Origin: Microbulbifer okhotskensis
Lineage (GTDB): Bacteria > Pseudomonadota > Gammaproteobacteria > Pseudomonadales > Cellvibrionaceae
Direction of reading: 5' to 3'
Assembly (NCBI RefSeq): GCF_023895975.1
Contig: NZ_JALBWM010000020.1
Location: 1 to 56,183, forward strand
DNA length: 56,183 nt
Under the pieces are notes generated by a model, which was not told the origin of the DNA, did not search any database, and saw only the letters and a list, made by a program, of their open reading frames with translations. Of this stretch, positions 34,757 to 44,560 are shown one piece after another. How positions within the stretch are numbered: position 1 is the first letter of the stretch; each line of letters opens with the position of its first letter. The position numbers and the translations under genes were made by a program.

Positions 34757-35179
34757 CTATTTGACTCGTTTTACACGCAGTTTTTTTCCACCCTCAAGAG
34801 GTTTCATAAAAAAGGAGCCAAATAGCGCCCGCTCTACCACTACGAGATCACCAGCTTTCCAGTGTATCCGACTCGAATCATTTTGCTTCCATAGCTGACC
34901 ATTATCTAAAGATATAAACTGCTTGTCATGCGCACCCGTTTGAATCGTTACTATTCGGGCTTCGATGTGCTCGGGAGCTTCCTGGGCGATACGTTTTTGT
35001 TCCTGGCCAAAACCTTCTACCGCTAGTTGCTCCAAAGAACTGGCGGCTTGGTCATAACATAGAAGGCGACTCTCTTTTGATTGAATAGCGGAGCAAGCTT
35101 TCACTTGACTTGTCAGTGAGTCTGCAAACACTAAGGGTGACGAAAGTGCTAACAAGGCGAAAATAATAGGCGCTTTCAT
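34757..35179 (-). CDS. Exported protein of unknown function with a C-x11-CYD motif
   Basis: A 140-residue protein with a clean signal peptide (MKAPIIFALLALSSPLVFA, cleavage near 19). Two cysteines, C29 and C41, sit in VKACSAIQSKESRLLCYDQAA. This pattern (Cys, spacer, RLxCYD) recurs at the start of several secreted gammaproteobacterial proteins, among them type VI secretion-associated VasI/TagO types. The C-terminal half (75-138) looks like a small beta barrel ending in basic residues (KKLRVKRVK). No function is assigned and no secretion genes are nearby. Confidence 0.8.
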   Translation of the reverse strand: MKAPIIFALLALSSPLVFADSLTSQVKACSAIQSKESRLLCYDQAASSLEQLAVEGFGQEQKRIAQEAPEHIEARIVTIQTGAHDKQFISLDNGQLWKQNDSSRIHWKAGDLVVVERALFGSFFMKPLEGGKKLRVKRVK

Positions 35180-35458
35180 AGTTCAGGATATCGACTTATT
35201 TGCTAATTATGAGCTTTATTCTGCCTCACATGTGTAATGTGGACAAATAGAATTGAGAGGAGGCTCACACTTTTCGCGGTGCCAACATGAAAGAATTTAA
35301 GTGTTAAGCGACTATTCAGGTTGAGATTAATTGGCGGTAGGTGACGCGCTGCCGTCGATATTGGTCGGTTTTAAGTTGAATGCGACGGCCAAGGGGCTCG
35401 AAGGTTGAATTTATTAGTTCGCATAGAATCATAAAATTACACTATCCAGGGGTAGAAA

Positions 35459-35758
35459 ATGAAAGGGTTTGTGACTCCCGCAGCGCTATTTGCTGTTGTA
35501 ATAGGGTATCTATCTTGCGAGGGATTGAACCTCATCGTATTTGACGACGCGAATGCCCACGCCAGAAGTGTGGCATTAAGTGAAAGCGATGACCGCTCTG
35601 TAGATTACAGTCAATACTCTGGTGATGCGCAGGATGCGGAGTTGTTCGATGATTCAGACATGACGGGTTTTGATGGCGATGTGTTTGCCGATGTGCCCGA
35701 GCATATGCCATCCAAGGGTGAGTCCCAGAAGCTCGATGAGAAAGGCTTTGGTGAATAG
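35459..35758 (+). CDS. Small acidic exported hypothetical protein
   Basis: A 99-residue frame with a good ribosome site (AGGGG, seven bases before ATG), a hydrophobic N-terminus (residues 6-19, PAALFAVVIGYLS) suiting a signal peptide or membrane anchor, and a strongly acidic remainder (DDRSVDYSQYSGDAQDAE, FDDSD). It matches no family I know. Gene status rests on the ribosome site, the export-like start and a shared hairpin after the stop. It could be a calcium-binding or structural periplasmic protein, but that is a guess. Confidence 0.55.
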   Translation: MKGFVTPAALFAVVIGYLSCEGLNLIVFDDANAHARSVALSESDDRSVDYSQYSGDAQDAELFDDSDMTGFDGDVFADVPEHMPSKGESQKLDEKGFGE

Positions 35759-35773
35759 GTCGCTCTTTAAGTC

Positions 35774-35805
35774 GTAAGTACCCGAATATATCTCCGGGCA
35801 CTTAC
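35774..35805. terminator. Hairpin between convergent genes
   Basis: GTAAGTACCCG and CGGGCACTTAC pair over 11 positions with one A-C mismatch and a 10-base loop, between the small acidic protein gene and yciK. Confidence 0.55.
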
Positions 35806-35822
35806 TGGATGGCTGTGGGGTC

Positions 35823-36581
35823 TCAGCGTTGTTGTGCGCTAAAGTGTTTGCCGCTTTCGCCTTTACTGTCATCGCCCATTAAGTAGAGATAAGTGGGCAT
35901 GATTTCTTCCGGTGTGGTGACGGCTTTTGGGTTTTCTGCCGGATAAGCGGTCGCTCGCATAGATGTTCGGGTCGCCCCTGGATTTAGAGTGTTTACCCTG
36001 ATACTGGATACGCCTTCCAACTCATCGGCAAGTATCTGCATCAGCCCCTCGGTAGCAAACTTTGAAACCGAATAGGCGCCCCAGTAGGCCTTTCCTTTGG
36101 TACCGACACTGGAGCTGGTAAAGATAATAGAGCCAGCTTCAGATTCCTCTAACAGTGGCAGCATTGCTTTTGTCAGGCCAAAGGCTGCGTTCACATTGAC
36201 CTGCATGACCTGTTGCCAGGCGCTGAAGTTGTAATTGCCGATGGGGGTGCGCTGGCCGAGTAGGCCGGCGTTGTGTAGTAGCCCGTCCAGCCGGCCGAAT
36301 TCTGTGCGAACGGCTTCCGCCAGGCTCTCAAAATCCTCTATTTGGGCTCCGCTAAGATCCATTGGGAAAATCGCAGGTTGCGGGCCACCGGCAGTCTCTA
36401 TTTCGTCATAGACGGCCTCTAGCTTGGGCGTTGTGCGGCCGAGCAGAACAACCGTGGCGCCGTGGGCGGCAAAAGTTTTTGCGGCTGTTTTACCGATGCC
36501 ATCGCCGGCACCGGTAATAAGGATGATTTTGTTTTTTAGGAGGTCGGAGGGTGCTTGGTAAGCGCCAACAAATTCTGACAT
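35823..36581 (-). CDS. yciK: YciK family short-chain dehydrogenase
   Basis: A classical SDR of 252 residues. The cofactor loop is LITGAGDGIGKTAA (22-35), NAG is present in LLHNAGLLGQR, and the catalytic serine, tyrosine and lysine are in FTSSSVGTKGKAYWGAYSVSKFA (Y-x3-K). YciK is conserved but its substrate is unknown. It ends the leftward set mtaD-ubiG-mupP-yciK, the same order as Pseudomonas aeruginosa, which supports the call. About 50 bases separate it from mupP. Confidence 0.92.
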   Translation of the reverse strand: MSEFVGAYQAPSDLLKNKIILITGAGDGIGKTAAKTFAAHGATVVLLGRTTPKLEAVYDEIETAGGPQPAIFPMDLSGAQIEDFESLAEAVRTEFGRLDGLLHNAGLLGQRTPIGNYNFSAWQQVMQVNVNAAFGLTKAMLPLLEESEAGSIIFTSSSVGTKGKAYWGAYSVSKFATEGLMQILADELEGVSSIRVNTLNPGATRTSMRATAYPAENPKAVTTPEEIMPTYLYLMGDDSKGESGKHFSAQQR

Positions 36582-36633
36582 GAAATATCCTGATACTTTC
36601 GCCGGGAATTAATGCCCGGTGCTGCTTCAAGTT

Positions 36634-37293
36634 TTAAAAATAATGCTGCTGGAGCAGGGGCCAAATTTCATCGGCGGAATTCACCAGATGATCGGCTCCC
36701 CAGTCGGCGGGGTTGTCGGCTGAATCAATATATCCATATCCGCAGGCGATGGTTGGCATACCTGCCCTTTGTCCGGCCATGATATCGCGCTTATGGTCCC
36801 CAATGTAAATGGCCTCAGACGGCGCACATCCAATATGATCACAGGCGAGAAGCAAGGGTTCTGGGTCGGGTTTGGATTTACTGACATGGTCGGGGCAAAT
36901 AACCGTAGAGGCTGGAGGCAGGTGGGTAAAGGCCTCCATTAAAGGTGTCGTGTACGCTACTGGCTTATTAGTGACGATGCCCCAGGGAAGGCTGTTTTCG
37001 ACAAGGTTGTCGAGGAGGTTTTCAATGCCGGGAAAAGGCGTTGTTTTTTCAGCCAGATTTGCGAGGTAAAGGTCCAGTAGCCTTTGTAGTAGCCCGGGGA
37101 ACGCCGGATCACTTTCCTCTTTATTAAATCCCAGTGTGATTAACGCCCTTGAGCCATTGGAAACCGTCCCGCGAATTATGTCTGCAGGCAGTGGCGGTAG
37201 CTGCTCCTGCTGCCGCAAGTGATTGAGTACAACAATAAAGTCTGGTGCTGTATCGAGGAGCGTACCATCCAGATCAAATAAAACGGCTTTCAT
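36634..37293 (-). CDS. mupP: HAD family phosphatase, probable N-acetylmuramic acid 6-phosphate phosphatase
   Basis: A 219-residue HAD hydrolase with motif I DLDGTLLDT (nucleophile D7), motif II VTNKP, motif III lysine in SKSKPDPEPL, and motif IV IGDHKRD. It was often annotated phosphoglycolate phosphatase, but in Pseudomonas the gene between ubiG and yciK encodes MupP, which makes MurNAc from MurNAc-6-phosphate in cell-wall recycling. Same position here. The cytosolic role is assigned by gene order and by this family placement rather than by a distinctive residue; phosphoglycolate remains possible. Confidence 0.85.
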   Translation of the reverse strand: MKAVLFDLDGTLLDTAPDFIVVLNHLRQQEQLPPLPADIIRGTVSNGSRALITLGFNKEESDPAFPGLLQRLLDLYLANLAEKTTPFPGIENLLDNLVENSLPWGIVTNKPVAYTTPLMEAFTHLPPASTVICPDHVSKSKPDPEPLLLACDHIGCAPSEAIYIGDHKRDIMAGQRAGMPTIACGYGYIDSADNPADWGADHLVNSADEIWPLLQQHYF

Positions 37294-37306
37294 ATTTGCG
37301 GCTCGC

Positions 37307-38008
37307 TTACACTGGTTTGCTGGCAGACATCAAGTAGTTGACGTCCACATCCCGGGAGCTCAGTTTGTAGCTGCGGGTAACTGGGTTGTAGGTCATGCCG
37401 GTAATATCATGAACTTCTAGGGATTCGTCACGCAGCCAGGTGCCCATTTCTGAAGGGCGTATAAATTTACTGTACTCGTGCGTGCCTTTGGGCAATAAGC
37501 GTAGGACATATTCAGCCCCGACTACGGCAAATAGCCAGCCTTTTGCCGTTCTGTTAATGGTGGAGAAAAAGAGCTTGCCACCCGGCTTAACCAGCTTCGC
37601 GCAAGCGCGAATGACTGAGGATGGATCTGGTACGTGCTCTAACATTTCCAGGCAGGTAACAATATCGAAGCTTGCCGGGACCTCTTCGGCGAGTTCTTCC
37701 ACGGCTACCTTGCGATATGTTACCTGTGCGCCTGATTCCAGGGCGTGTAACTTGGCTACGTTCAGTGGTGCTTCACCGAGATCAATGCCGGTAACGTCGG
37801 CACCTCTTTGGGCCATGGTTTCGGTTAGGATGCCGCCGCCACATCCGACATCAAGGAGTTTTTTACCGGCAACTGGGGCATACCCGTCAATATAATTTGC
37901 ACGCAATGGGTTGATCTCGTGCAGTGGTTTGAACTCGCCTTCCTTGTCCCACCATCGGCTGGCGAGTTGCTCAAATTTGGCGATTTCCGAGGGATCTACA
38001 TTACTCAT
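37307..38008 (-). CDS. ubiG: Bifunctional 2-polyprenyl-6-hydroxyphenol methylase / demethylubiquinol O-methyltransferase
   Basis: It performs both O-methylations of ubiquinone synthesis. 233 residues with motif [17 protein letters not shown], strand-2 acid [17 protein letters not shown], and the UbiG-specific C-terminal block [14 protein letters not shown]. The start ATG 38008 ([21 protein letters not shown]) follows AGAGAAG; the frame extends to 38107 but that would overlap mtaD. It precedes mupP by 13 bases, an operon arrangement. Confidence 0.96.
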   Translation of the reverse strand: MSNVDPSEIAKFEQLASRWWDKEGEFKPLHEINPLRANYIDGYAPVAGKKLLDVGCGGGILTETMAQRGADVTGIDLGEAPLNVAKLHALESGAQVTYRKVAVEELAEEVPASFDIVTCLEMLEHVPDPSSVIRACAKLVKPGGKLFFSTINRTAKGWLFAVVGAEYVLRLLPKGTHEYSKFIRPSEMGTWLRDESLEVHDITGMTYNPVTRSYKLSSRDVDVNYLMSASKPV

Positions 38009-38078
38009 GGACTTCTCTGCAAACTCTGTCGCTCGTAACCGGCATGCTCCACTAAAAGGGCCGGGGATAAGGTTTTGT

Positions 38079-39404
38079 CTAGCGTGAATTGCCGGTGATT
38101 CTATCACGCCATACTTGTGCTCGCTGGATTACCTCTGTCTCATTGAGGGTCTGCAGTTTGCGGCCTTTTAGTAGTTGCCGGCCGGCAACCCAGACATCGC
38201 TGACGTTATGTCCTCCGTTGGCATAAATCAGCTGGGACATGGGATCGTGTAGTGGCTGCTGCTCCAGACCGCCCAGATTGATTGCGGTAATGTCAGCACT
38301 TTTTCCCACTTCAAGGCTTCCCGTTACACCGTCGATCCCAAGGGCCTTGGCACCATTGAGGGTTGCCATGCTGAGGACCTGGTGTGCGGGCAGGGCTGTT
38401 GCTTTGCCGCTGACGGCTTTTGCCAATAGTGCAGCGGTGTTGGCTTCGGAAAATAGATCCTGAGTGTTATTGCTCGCTGCGCCGTCGGTGCCCAGGGAGA
38501 CATTGATACCAGCTTCCAGCATTTCATACGTGGGGCAAAAGCCGGAGGCGAGTTTGAGGTTAGAGGTCGGACAGTGAGAGACGTGGGCTCCAGTTAATTG
38601 GAGGAGCTCAATGTCCCGCTGATTGGTGGCCACCATATGTACACAGAGGGTCTGGGGGCCCAGTAGGCCAAGGCGCGACAAGCGCTCGATGGGACGTTCA
38701 CCGGTTAGCGCGAGAGCATGTTCGACTTCGGCGTGGGTCTCGTGAAGGTGCATTTGCATCGGAATTTGTGCCTCTGCAGAGCACACCGCAATTTTCTCCA
38801 GGGTTTTATCACCAACGGTATACGGCGCGTGTGGTGCGAAGACCACCTCGATTCTATCGTGTGCCCTGTAGTCGTCGCGCAGGGCAAGCCCCTTGCGCAG
38901 GGCTTCGTCGCTATCGCGACTCCAGGGCGTCGGGGCATCCAGCACAGGGAAGGCAATATGGGCTCTGATACCGCTTTCTCTCGCCGCAATGGCGACAGCT
39001 TCAGGGAAGAAATATTGGTCGGAGAATGTTGTTGTGCCTGAGCGGAGCATTTCCGCGATCGCTTGACGACTGCCATCAGCAGCAAATTGTGGCCCTACCC
39101 AGCGCTGTTCGGTTGGCCAGATATACTGCTCAAGCCATTCTTGCAGGGGGCGGTCATCTGCAAATCCGCGCAGCAATGTCATCGGCGCATGGTTGTGGGT
39201 GTTAATGAGTCCCGGGATTATCGCGTGCTTGCCTAACTCCACTTCATGTTTTGCCTTGAAGCGAATGGCGGCCTCTGTGGTGGGAACCAGGGCTGAGATC
39301 TTTCCCTGTTCAATAGCGAGCGAACAATTTTCATACACCTTTTGTTCGGGTACGACAGGAATGATCCAGCGTGCGTGAATTAGGGTGTCGACAGTTTGTT
39401 GCAT
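38079..39404 (-). CDS. mtaD: TRZ/ATZ family hydrolase, probable 5'-methylthioadenosine deaminase
   Basis: An amidohydrolase of 441 residues. Metal motifs are N-T-H-N-H in [28 protein letters not shown] (H) and GTDGAASNN (D). This set is characteristic of the MTA/SAH deaminase branch, which turns methylthioadenosine from spermidine synthesis into methylthioinosine. Position next to ubiG matches Pseudomonas MtaD. Divergent from gyrA, with a 190-base gap holding the gyrA promoter; first gene of the leftward set. Confidence 0.9.
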   Translation of the reverse strand: MQQTVDTLIHARWIIPVVPEQKVYENCSLAIEQGKISALVPTTEAAIRFKAKHEVELGKHAIIPGLINTHNHAPMTLLRGFADDRPLQEWLEQYIWPTEQRWVGPQFAADGSRQAIAEMLRSGTTTFSDQYFFPEAVAIAARESGIRAHIAFPVLDAPTPWSRDSDEALRKGLALRDDYRAHDRIEVVFAPHAPYTVGDKTLEKIAVCSAEAQIPMQMHLHETHAEVEHALALTGERPIERLSRLGLLGPQTLCVHMVATNQRDIELLQLTGAHVSHCPTSNLKLASGFCPTYEMLEAGINVSLGTDGAASNNTQDLFSEANTAALLAKAVSGKATALPAHQVLSMATLNGAKALGIDGVTGSLEVGKSADITAINLGGLEQQPLHDPMSQLIYANGGHNVSDVWVAGRQLLKGRKLQTLNETEVIQRAQVWRDRITGNSR

Positions 39405-39529
39405 AAGTGCTTATCTGGCTGCTGGTATAGGGGGAAGCTCTACTTTAGCGGTAGACCTTGGGGGCGACAACCAGGGCGGCCACGCTGTTTTAACTCTCGG
39501 GGCAGGACGCCTCCAAAGATCTCAAACTA

Positions 39530-39538
39530 TGGTAGAAT
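39530..39538 (+). promoter_or_regulatory. Extended -10 promoter of gyrA
   Basis: TGGTAGAAT is an extended -10 (TG-N-TAGAAT) 60 bases upstream of the gyrA start. A recognisable -35 is lacking, as is common with this type. Confidence 0.5.
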
Positions 39539-39597
39539 CGCCCGCTTATCCGGGCATAGTACGTACGCCCGCGCTATAAAAAGGAACGTCGTAAGCC

Positions 39598-42162
39598 ATG
39601 GGCGAATTAGCCAAAGAAATCTCTCCGATTAATATCGAGGAAGAGCTCAAGCAGTCATATCTCGACTATGCCATGAGCGTGATAGTCGGGCGCGCACTGC
39701 CGGATGTACGCGATGGCCTCAAACCGGTACACCGTCGTGTGCTCTATGCCATGAGCGAGCTTAAAAACGACTGGAACAAATCCTACAAGAAGTCAGCCCG
39801 TGTCGTTGGCGATGTGATCGGTAAATATCACCCGCATGGAGATTCTGCGGTCTACGACACTATTGTGCGCATGGCCCAGCCTTTCTCTATGCGCTACACC
39901 CTGGTGGATGGCCAGGGTAACTTCGGCTCTATCGACGGCGATAGCCCGGCCGCCATGCGTTATACCGAGATCCGAATGGATAAGCTGGCTCACGAGCTAC
40001 TGTCCGATCTCGATAAGGAAACCGTCAACTTTGTTGATAACTATGATGGTTCCGAGCAGATGCCCGAGGTGTTGCCCTCACGCGTGCCGAATTTGTTGGT
40101 CAATGGCTCGTCTGGTATCGCGGTGGGAATGGCCACCAATATCCCCCCCCATAACCTGGGTGAAGTGATCAAAGCCTGCTTGGCATTGATCGATAATTCC
40201 GAGTTGTCCGTCGATGATTTGATGGAATATATTCCCGGACCCGATTTCCCCACCGGCGCTACCATCAATGGCCGCGCTGGTATTTTGATGGCCTATCGTA
40301 CTGGCCGCGGGCGTATTTATGTTCGTGCCAAGGCAGATGTTATTCGCGATGATAAGACTAATCGCGAGACCATCATTATCACTGAGATTCCCTTCCAGCT
40401 GAATAAGTCGCGCCTGATCGAGCGTATTGCCGAGCTGGTGAAAGAGAAAAAAATCGAGGGTATCTCCGAGCTGCGGGACGAGTCCGATAAAGATGGCTTG
40501 CGCGTGGTGATTGAGCTGAAACGCGGTGAGCTGGGTGATGTGGTTCTTAATAACCTCTATTCCCAGACTCAGCTGGAAAGTGTGTTTGGCATCAATATTG
40601 TCGCCCTGGTAGACGGCCAGCCCAAGGTCCTGAACCTCAAAGAGCTGCTTGAACACTTTGTGCGTCACCGTCAGGAAGTGGTTACCCGTCGTACCGTTTA
40701 CCTATTGCGTAAAGCGCGCGAACGCGGCCACATATTGGAAGGCCTGGCTATCGCCATCGCCAATATTGATCCGGTCATCGAACTGATCAAATCCTCCTCC
40801 ACACCGGCGGATGCCCGTGAGGCATTATTGGCTAAGGGTTGGCCAGTGGGTAGTGTAGAGCAGTTCCTGGAGCGTGCTGGTGCCGATGCCTGTCGCCCGG
40901 ATGACCTGCCAAAAGAATTCGGTTTGCGTGATGATGGCGCCTATTATCTCTCTCCCGCTCAGGCCCAGGCGATTCTTGAGCTTCGTCTGCATCGTTTGAC
41001 GGGTATGGAGCATGATAAATTACTGGCGGAATATCAGGACCGCTTGGAGCAGATCGCTGAATACCTTCATATCCTCGGTAGCTTCGAGCGGTTGATGGAA
41101 GTCATTCGGGAGGAGCTGGAGCATCTGTCCAAAGACTTCAATGATGAACGTCGCACCGATATCGTAGCGTCCCGTCAGGATCTCACCGTAGAAGACTTGA
41201 TTACCCCGGAAGATAAGGTTGTCACTATCTCTCACGGTGGCTATACCAAGAGCCAGCCGCTGGCTGACTACCAGGCCCAGCGCCGTGGTGGCATGGGTAA
41301 GTCAGCAACTCAGGTGAAAGATGAAGACTTTGTCGAGCATTTGCTGATTGCCAATTCCCACGACACCATTTTGTGTTTCTCTAACAAAGGTAAGGTGTAC
41401 TGGCTCAAAGTCTATGAAGTGCCGACTGCGGGCCGAGCCTCACGCGGCCGCCCAATGGTCAATATGCTGCCCCTAGAAGAGGGTGAGCGCATTAGTAGCA
41501 TGATGCCGGTGTCTGAATACGATGAAAATCACTTTATTTTCTTTGCCACGGCCAACGGCACTGTTAAGAAGACCCCGCTGACCGCCTTTGCTCGCCCGCG
41601 TACTGTGGGATTGCGTGCGATTGAGTTGGAAGAGGGGGATCGTCTGGTTGCTACCGCCATTACTGATGGTGAACGCGATGTGGCCCTATTTACCAGCGCT
41701 GGTAAGGCGGCGCGCTTCTCTGAATCGAATGTGCGTTCCATGGGCCGCGTTTCTCGTGGGGTGCGTGGTATTCGTATGCAGGAAGGTCAGCAGGTTATCG
41801 CTATGGTTATCCCTGAAGAGGGTAGCTCGGTGATGGTCGCCACTGAAAATGGTTATGGCAAGCGCACGGCCATTAACGAATTCCCCACTAAGGGTCGTGG
41901 TACCCAGGGTGTGATCGCCATTGCTGAAAGCGATCGCAATGGTTCCCTGGTAGGGGCATGTCAGGTCCGCCCGGGTGAGGAGATGATGCTGATCTCTGAT
42001 CAGGGTACTCTGGTACGCACCCGCGTTGATGAAGTTTCCGTTCTGGGGCGCAATACTCAGGGTGTACGGGTGATTCGCCTCAAAAGCGGCGAAAAACTTG
42101 TCGGCCTGGGGCGCATCGAGGAGACCGAAGGTGGCGGTGAAGAAGAGGGTGGGGAGGAGTGA
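39598..42162 (+). CDS. gyrA: DNA gyrase subunit A
   Basis: Type IIA topoisomerase subunit that cuts and religates DNA while GyrB supplies ATP. 854 residues, within family range. The breakage-reunion tyrosine is Y122 ([10 protein letters not shown]). In the quinolone region, S83 and D87 ([11 protein letters not shown]) are wild type. Beta-propeller blades in the C-terminal domain include the GyrA-box QRRGGMGKS (561-569, within [11 protein letters not shown]). The acidic tail ([14 protein letters not shown]) is present. Monocistronic by its strong terminator. Confidence 0.99.
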   Translation: MGELAKEISPINIEEELKQSYLDYAMSVIVGRALPDVRDGLKPVHRRVLYAMSELKNDWNKSYKKSARVVGDVIGKYHPHGDSAVYDTIVRMAQPFSMRYTLVDGQGNFGSIDGDSPAAMRYTEIRMDKLAHELLSDLDKETVNFVDNYDGSEQMPEVLPSRVPNLLVNGSSGIAVGMATNIPPHNLGEVIKACLALIDNSELSVDDLMEYIPGPDFPTGATINGRAGILMAYRTGRGRIYVRAKADVIRDDKTNRETIIITEIPFQLNKSRLIERIAELVKEKKIEGISELRDESDKDGLRVVIELKRGELGDVVLNNLYSQTQLESVFGINIVALVDGQPKVLNLKELLEHFVRHRQEVVTRRTVYLLRKARERGHILEGLAIAIANIDPVIELIKSSSTPADAREALLAKGWPVGSVEQFLERAGADACRPDDLPKEFGLRDDGAYYLSPAQAQAILELRLHRLTGMEHDKLLAEYQDRLEQIAEYLHILGSFERLMEVIREELEHLSKDFNDERRTDIVASRQDLTVEDLITPEDKVVTISHGGYTKSQPLADYQAQRRGGMGKSATQVKDEDFVEHLLIANSHDTILCFSNKGKVYWLKVYEVPTAGRASRGRPMVNMLPLEEGERISSMMPVSEYDENHFIFFATANGTVKKTPLTAFARPRTVGLRAIELEEGDRLVATAITDGERDVALFTSAGKAARFSESNVRSMGRVSRGVRGIRMQEGQQVIAMVIPEEGSSVMVATENGYGKRTAINEFPTKGRGTQGVIAIAESDRNGSLVGACQVRPGEEMMLISDQGTLVRTRVDEVSVLGRNTQGVRVIRLKSGEKLVGLGRIEETEGGGEEEGGEE

Positions 42163-42185
42163 TCCACCCCCCGGTACCACTAAGA

Positions 42186-42212
42186 AAGGCTGCGTTTATC
42201 GCGGCCTTTTTT
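42186..42212 (+). terminator. Intrinsic terminator of gyrA
   Basis: AAGGCTGCG and CGCGGCCTT pair over nine positions (one G-U) with loop TTTAT, followed by further T to give six in a row. Confidence 0.85.
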
Positions 42213-42329
42213 GCCTTTGGCGCCCTAAAAAATGCCTGAAGGCGTGATATCTGTCTCTCTCAAGGGCGGTTTTTGCGTCGGCATATCTAGTTGTATTTGA
42301 AACCATTTATGTTTTGTGGAAGTTAGGTC

Positions 42330-43409
42330 ATGAGAAAGTTTAATTTCTGTGCCGGCCCTGCCGCATTGCCGCAGCCGGTGCTGGAGCAGGCGCAGCGGGA
42401 GTTGCTTGATTGGCGTGGTCTGGGTTGTTCAGTAATGGAGGTCAGCCACCGTTCGCCTGAGTTTGTGGCGGTGGCCGAACGGGCGGAACAGGATTTGCGT
42501 GACCTGCTTCGAGTGCCGAGTAACTACAAAGTCTTGTTTTTGCAGGGGGGCGCCACCGGTCAGTTCAGTGCTGTACCGTGGAATCTTTTTGGTGTGGGGT
42601 CAAAGAAAGCTGACTTTATCCATACTGGCCACTGGGCAGCAAAAGCTATAAAAGAAACGCGTCGGTATGGTGAGGCGCAAATAGTTGCCTCCAGTGAAGA
42701 CCGCAATTTCAGTTACGCGCCCGCTGCGGACAGCTGGAAGCCGAGCCGGGATGCGGCTTACCTGCACTACACATCCAATGAAACAATCGGGGGGGTGGAG
42801 TTCGACTATGTGCCGGAAGTGGATTGTCCTCTGGTGGTCGATATGTCCTCTACTATTTTGTCGCAACCGATCGCGGTGGAAAAATTTGGTGTGATCTACG
42901 CCGGTGCGCAAAAAAATATTGGTCCTTCCGGTATTGCCGTAGCTCTGGTACGTGAGGACCTGTTGGATCGGGCTATGGACAATATCCCTCGCAGCTTGAG
43001 CTGGAAGGTGGCGGCAGATGCCGGCTCCATGGATAACACGCCGCCCACTTTTGCCTGGTACTTGTCCGGTCTGGTATTCCAGTGGCTCAAGACTCAAGGT
43101 GGCGTTGAGGCTATGGAAAAGCAAGCCGATATAAAATCCAAAATGCTTTACGGCTTCTTGGATAGCAGCAGCTTTTTTTCCAGCCCAGTGGAGAAGGGCA
43201 GTCGTTCGCGTATGAATGTGCCCTTTGTGCTCGCTGATGCTGACCTGGATAAGAAATTTCTGGAGGAATCTGAAGCGGCCGGGCTGTTGAGTTTGAAGGG
43301 GCATCGTTCTGTCGGCGGTATGAGAGCATCGCTGTATAACGCGGTTCCGTTGGAGGCGGTGGAGGCGCTGGTGGTATTTATGGCGGACTTTGAGGCTCGC
43401 TGGGGTTAG
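42330..43409 (+). CDS. serC: Phosphoserine aminotransferase
   Basis: A class V aminotransferase that makes 3-phosphoserine (and 4-phosphohydroxythreonine for vitamin B6) with glutamate. 359 residues. The start MRKFNFCAGPAALPQPVL is diagnostic. Substrate-site GGATGQFSAVPWNL, HYTSNETIGG and the Schiff-base lysine in YAGAQKNIGPSG follow. C-terminal GGMRASLYNAVPLEAV is intact. First gene of the serC-pheA-tyrA/aroA-cmk-rpsA block, 47 bases before pheA. Confidence 0.98.
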   Translation: MRKFNFCAGPAALPQPVLEQAQRELLDWRGLGCSVMEVSHRSPEFVAVAERAEQDLRDLLRVPSNYKVLFLQGGATGQFSAVPWNLFGVGSKKADFIHTGHWAAKAIKETRRYGEAQIVASSEDRNFSYAPAADSWKPSRDAAYLHYTSNETIGGVEFDYVPEVDCPLVVDMSSTILSQPIAVEKFGVIYAGAQKNIGPSGIAVALVREDLLDRAMDNIPRSLSWKVAADAGSMDNTPPTFAWYLSGLVFQWLKTQGGVEAMEKQADIKSKMLYGFLDSSSFFSSPVEKGSRSRMNVPFVLADADLDKKFLEESEAAGLLSLKGHRSVGGMRASLYNAVPLEAVEALVVFMADFEARWG

Positions 43410-43456
43410 TGAGCGAAAGACACACTTGATGAATCCATAGGAAAGCAGATAGGCGG

Positions 43457-44560
43457 ATGACAGAGGAAACTGTAAGTGGCGACCAGCAATTGTTGGAGCT
43501 GCGCAATCGTATTGACAATATCGACGCTGAGATCGCAAATCTTATTAGCGAGCGAGCCAGCTGTGCACTGAAAGTTGCAAAGGTGAAAAAGGCAACCGGC
43601 GAGGATGCATTGTATTACCGGCCCGAGCGTGAGGCGCAGGTATTACGTCGAGCCATGGAGCGCAACTCGGGCCCATTGACTGATGAAGAGATGGCAAGAC
43701 TGTTCCGCGAGATCATGTCCGCCTGCCTCGCTCTGGAGGAGCCAGTTAAGGTGGCTTACCTGGGACCTGAGGGCACTTTCACCCAACAGGCCGCTTTAAA
43801 GCACTTCGGCAACTCTGCCAAAAGCCGTCCTCTTGCGGTTATTGATGAGGTGTTTCGTGAAGTTGAAGCCGGTGCGGTGAGCTACGGTGTTGTGCCGGTG
43901 GAGAATTCTACTGAGGGTGTGATCAACCACACCCTGGATAATTTTATGAATTCCAATCTGAGTATCTGTGGAGAGGTGGAGTTACGTATCCATCACCACT
44001 TGATGATTTCAGATGTGACCCGGCCGGAGTCGATCACCCGAATTTATTCCCATGCGCAGAGTCTCGCGCAGTGCCGCAAATGGCTCGATGCTCATTACCC
44101 CAACGTGGAGCGTGTGGCAGTTTCCAGCAATGCTGATGCGGCCAAACGCGTCAAAGGTGAGTGGAATGCCGCGGCTATTGCCGGTGATATGGCGGCGGAC
44201 TTATATGGACTGAAAGTATTATCGGAAAAGATTGAGGATCGTCCGGATAACTCCACGCGCTTTCTGATAATCGGGACACAGCAAGTTCCCGAGAGTGGTG
44301 ATGATAAGACCTCGCTAATGGTCTCCATGCGCAACGAGCCCGGCGCTTTGCATGATCTTCTGGAGCCATTTCGCCGCTATGGTGTTGATTTGACCAGAGT
44401 GGAAACCCGTCCGTCACAGTCGGGCAATTGGACCTACGTGTTCTTTATCGATTTCACCGGGCACCGCGATACCAGTGGGGTCGCGGAGGCTCTAAAAGAA
44501 GTTGGTGACGGTGCGTCAGATTTGAAGGTGCTCGGTTCCTATCCTCGCGGTGTTCTGTGA
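43457..44560 (+). CDS. pheA: Chorismate mutase / prephenate dehydratase
   Basis: Bifunctional P-protein of phenylalanine synthesis: 367 residues. AroQ mutase helices occupy 10-95 (LRNRIDNIDAEIANLISERA). The dehydratase starts VAYLGPEGTFTQQAAL and has VPVENSTEGVINHTLD. A C-terminal ACT domain (SMRNEPGALHDLLEPF) binds phenylalanine for feedback inhibition. Its stop overlaps the tyrA-aroA start by one base (TGATG). No leader peptide or attenuator was seen. The hisC paralogue found after pheA in Pseudomonas is absent. Confidence 0.98.
   Translation: MTEETVSGDQQLLELRNRIDNIDAEIANLISERASCALKVAKVKKATGEDALYYRPEREAQVLRRAMERNSGPLTDEEMARLFREIMSACLALEEPVKVAYLGPEGTFTQQAALKHFGNSAKSRPLAVIDEVFREVEAGAVSYGVVPVENSTEGVINHTLDNFMNSNLSICGEVELRIHHHLMISDVTRPESITRIYSHAQSLAQCRKWLDAHYPNVERVAVSSNADAAKRVKGEWNAAAIAGDMAADLYGLKVLSEKIEDRPDNSTRFLIIGTQQVPESGDDKTSLMVSMRNEPGALHDLLEPFRRYGVDLTRVETRPSQSGNWTYVFFIDFTGHRDTSGVAEALKEVGDGASDLKVLGSYPRGVL

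Noticed and set aside
39843..39859. Quinolone resistance change in GyrA
   Set aside because: S83 and D87 are both wild type.
42600..43538. 312-codon open frame antisense to serC
   Set aside because: Shadow of serC; serC has a complete family match and the antisense frame has none.
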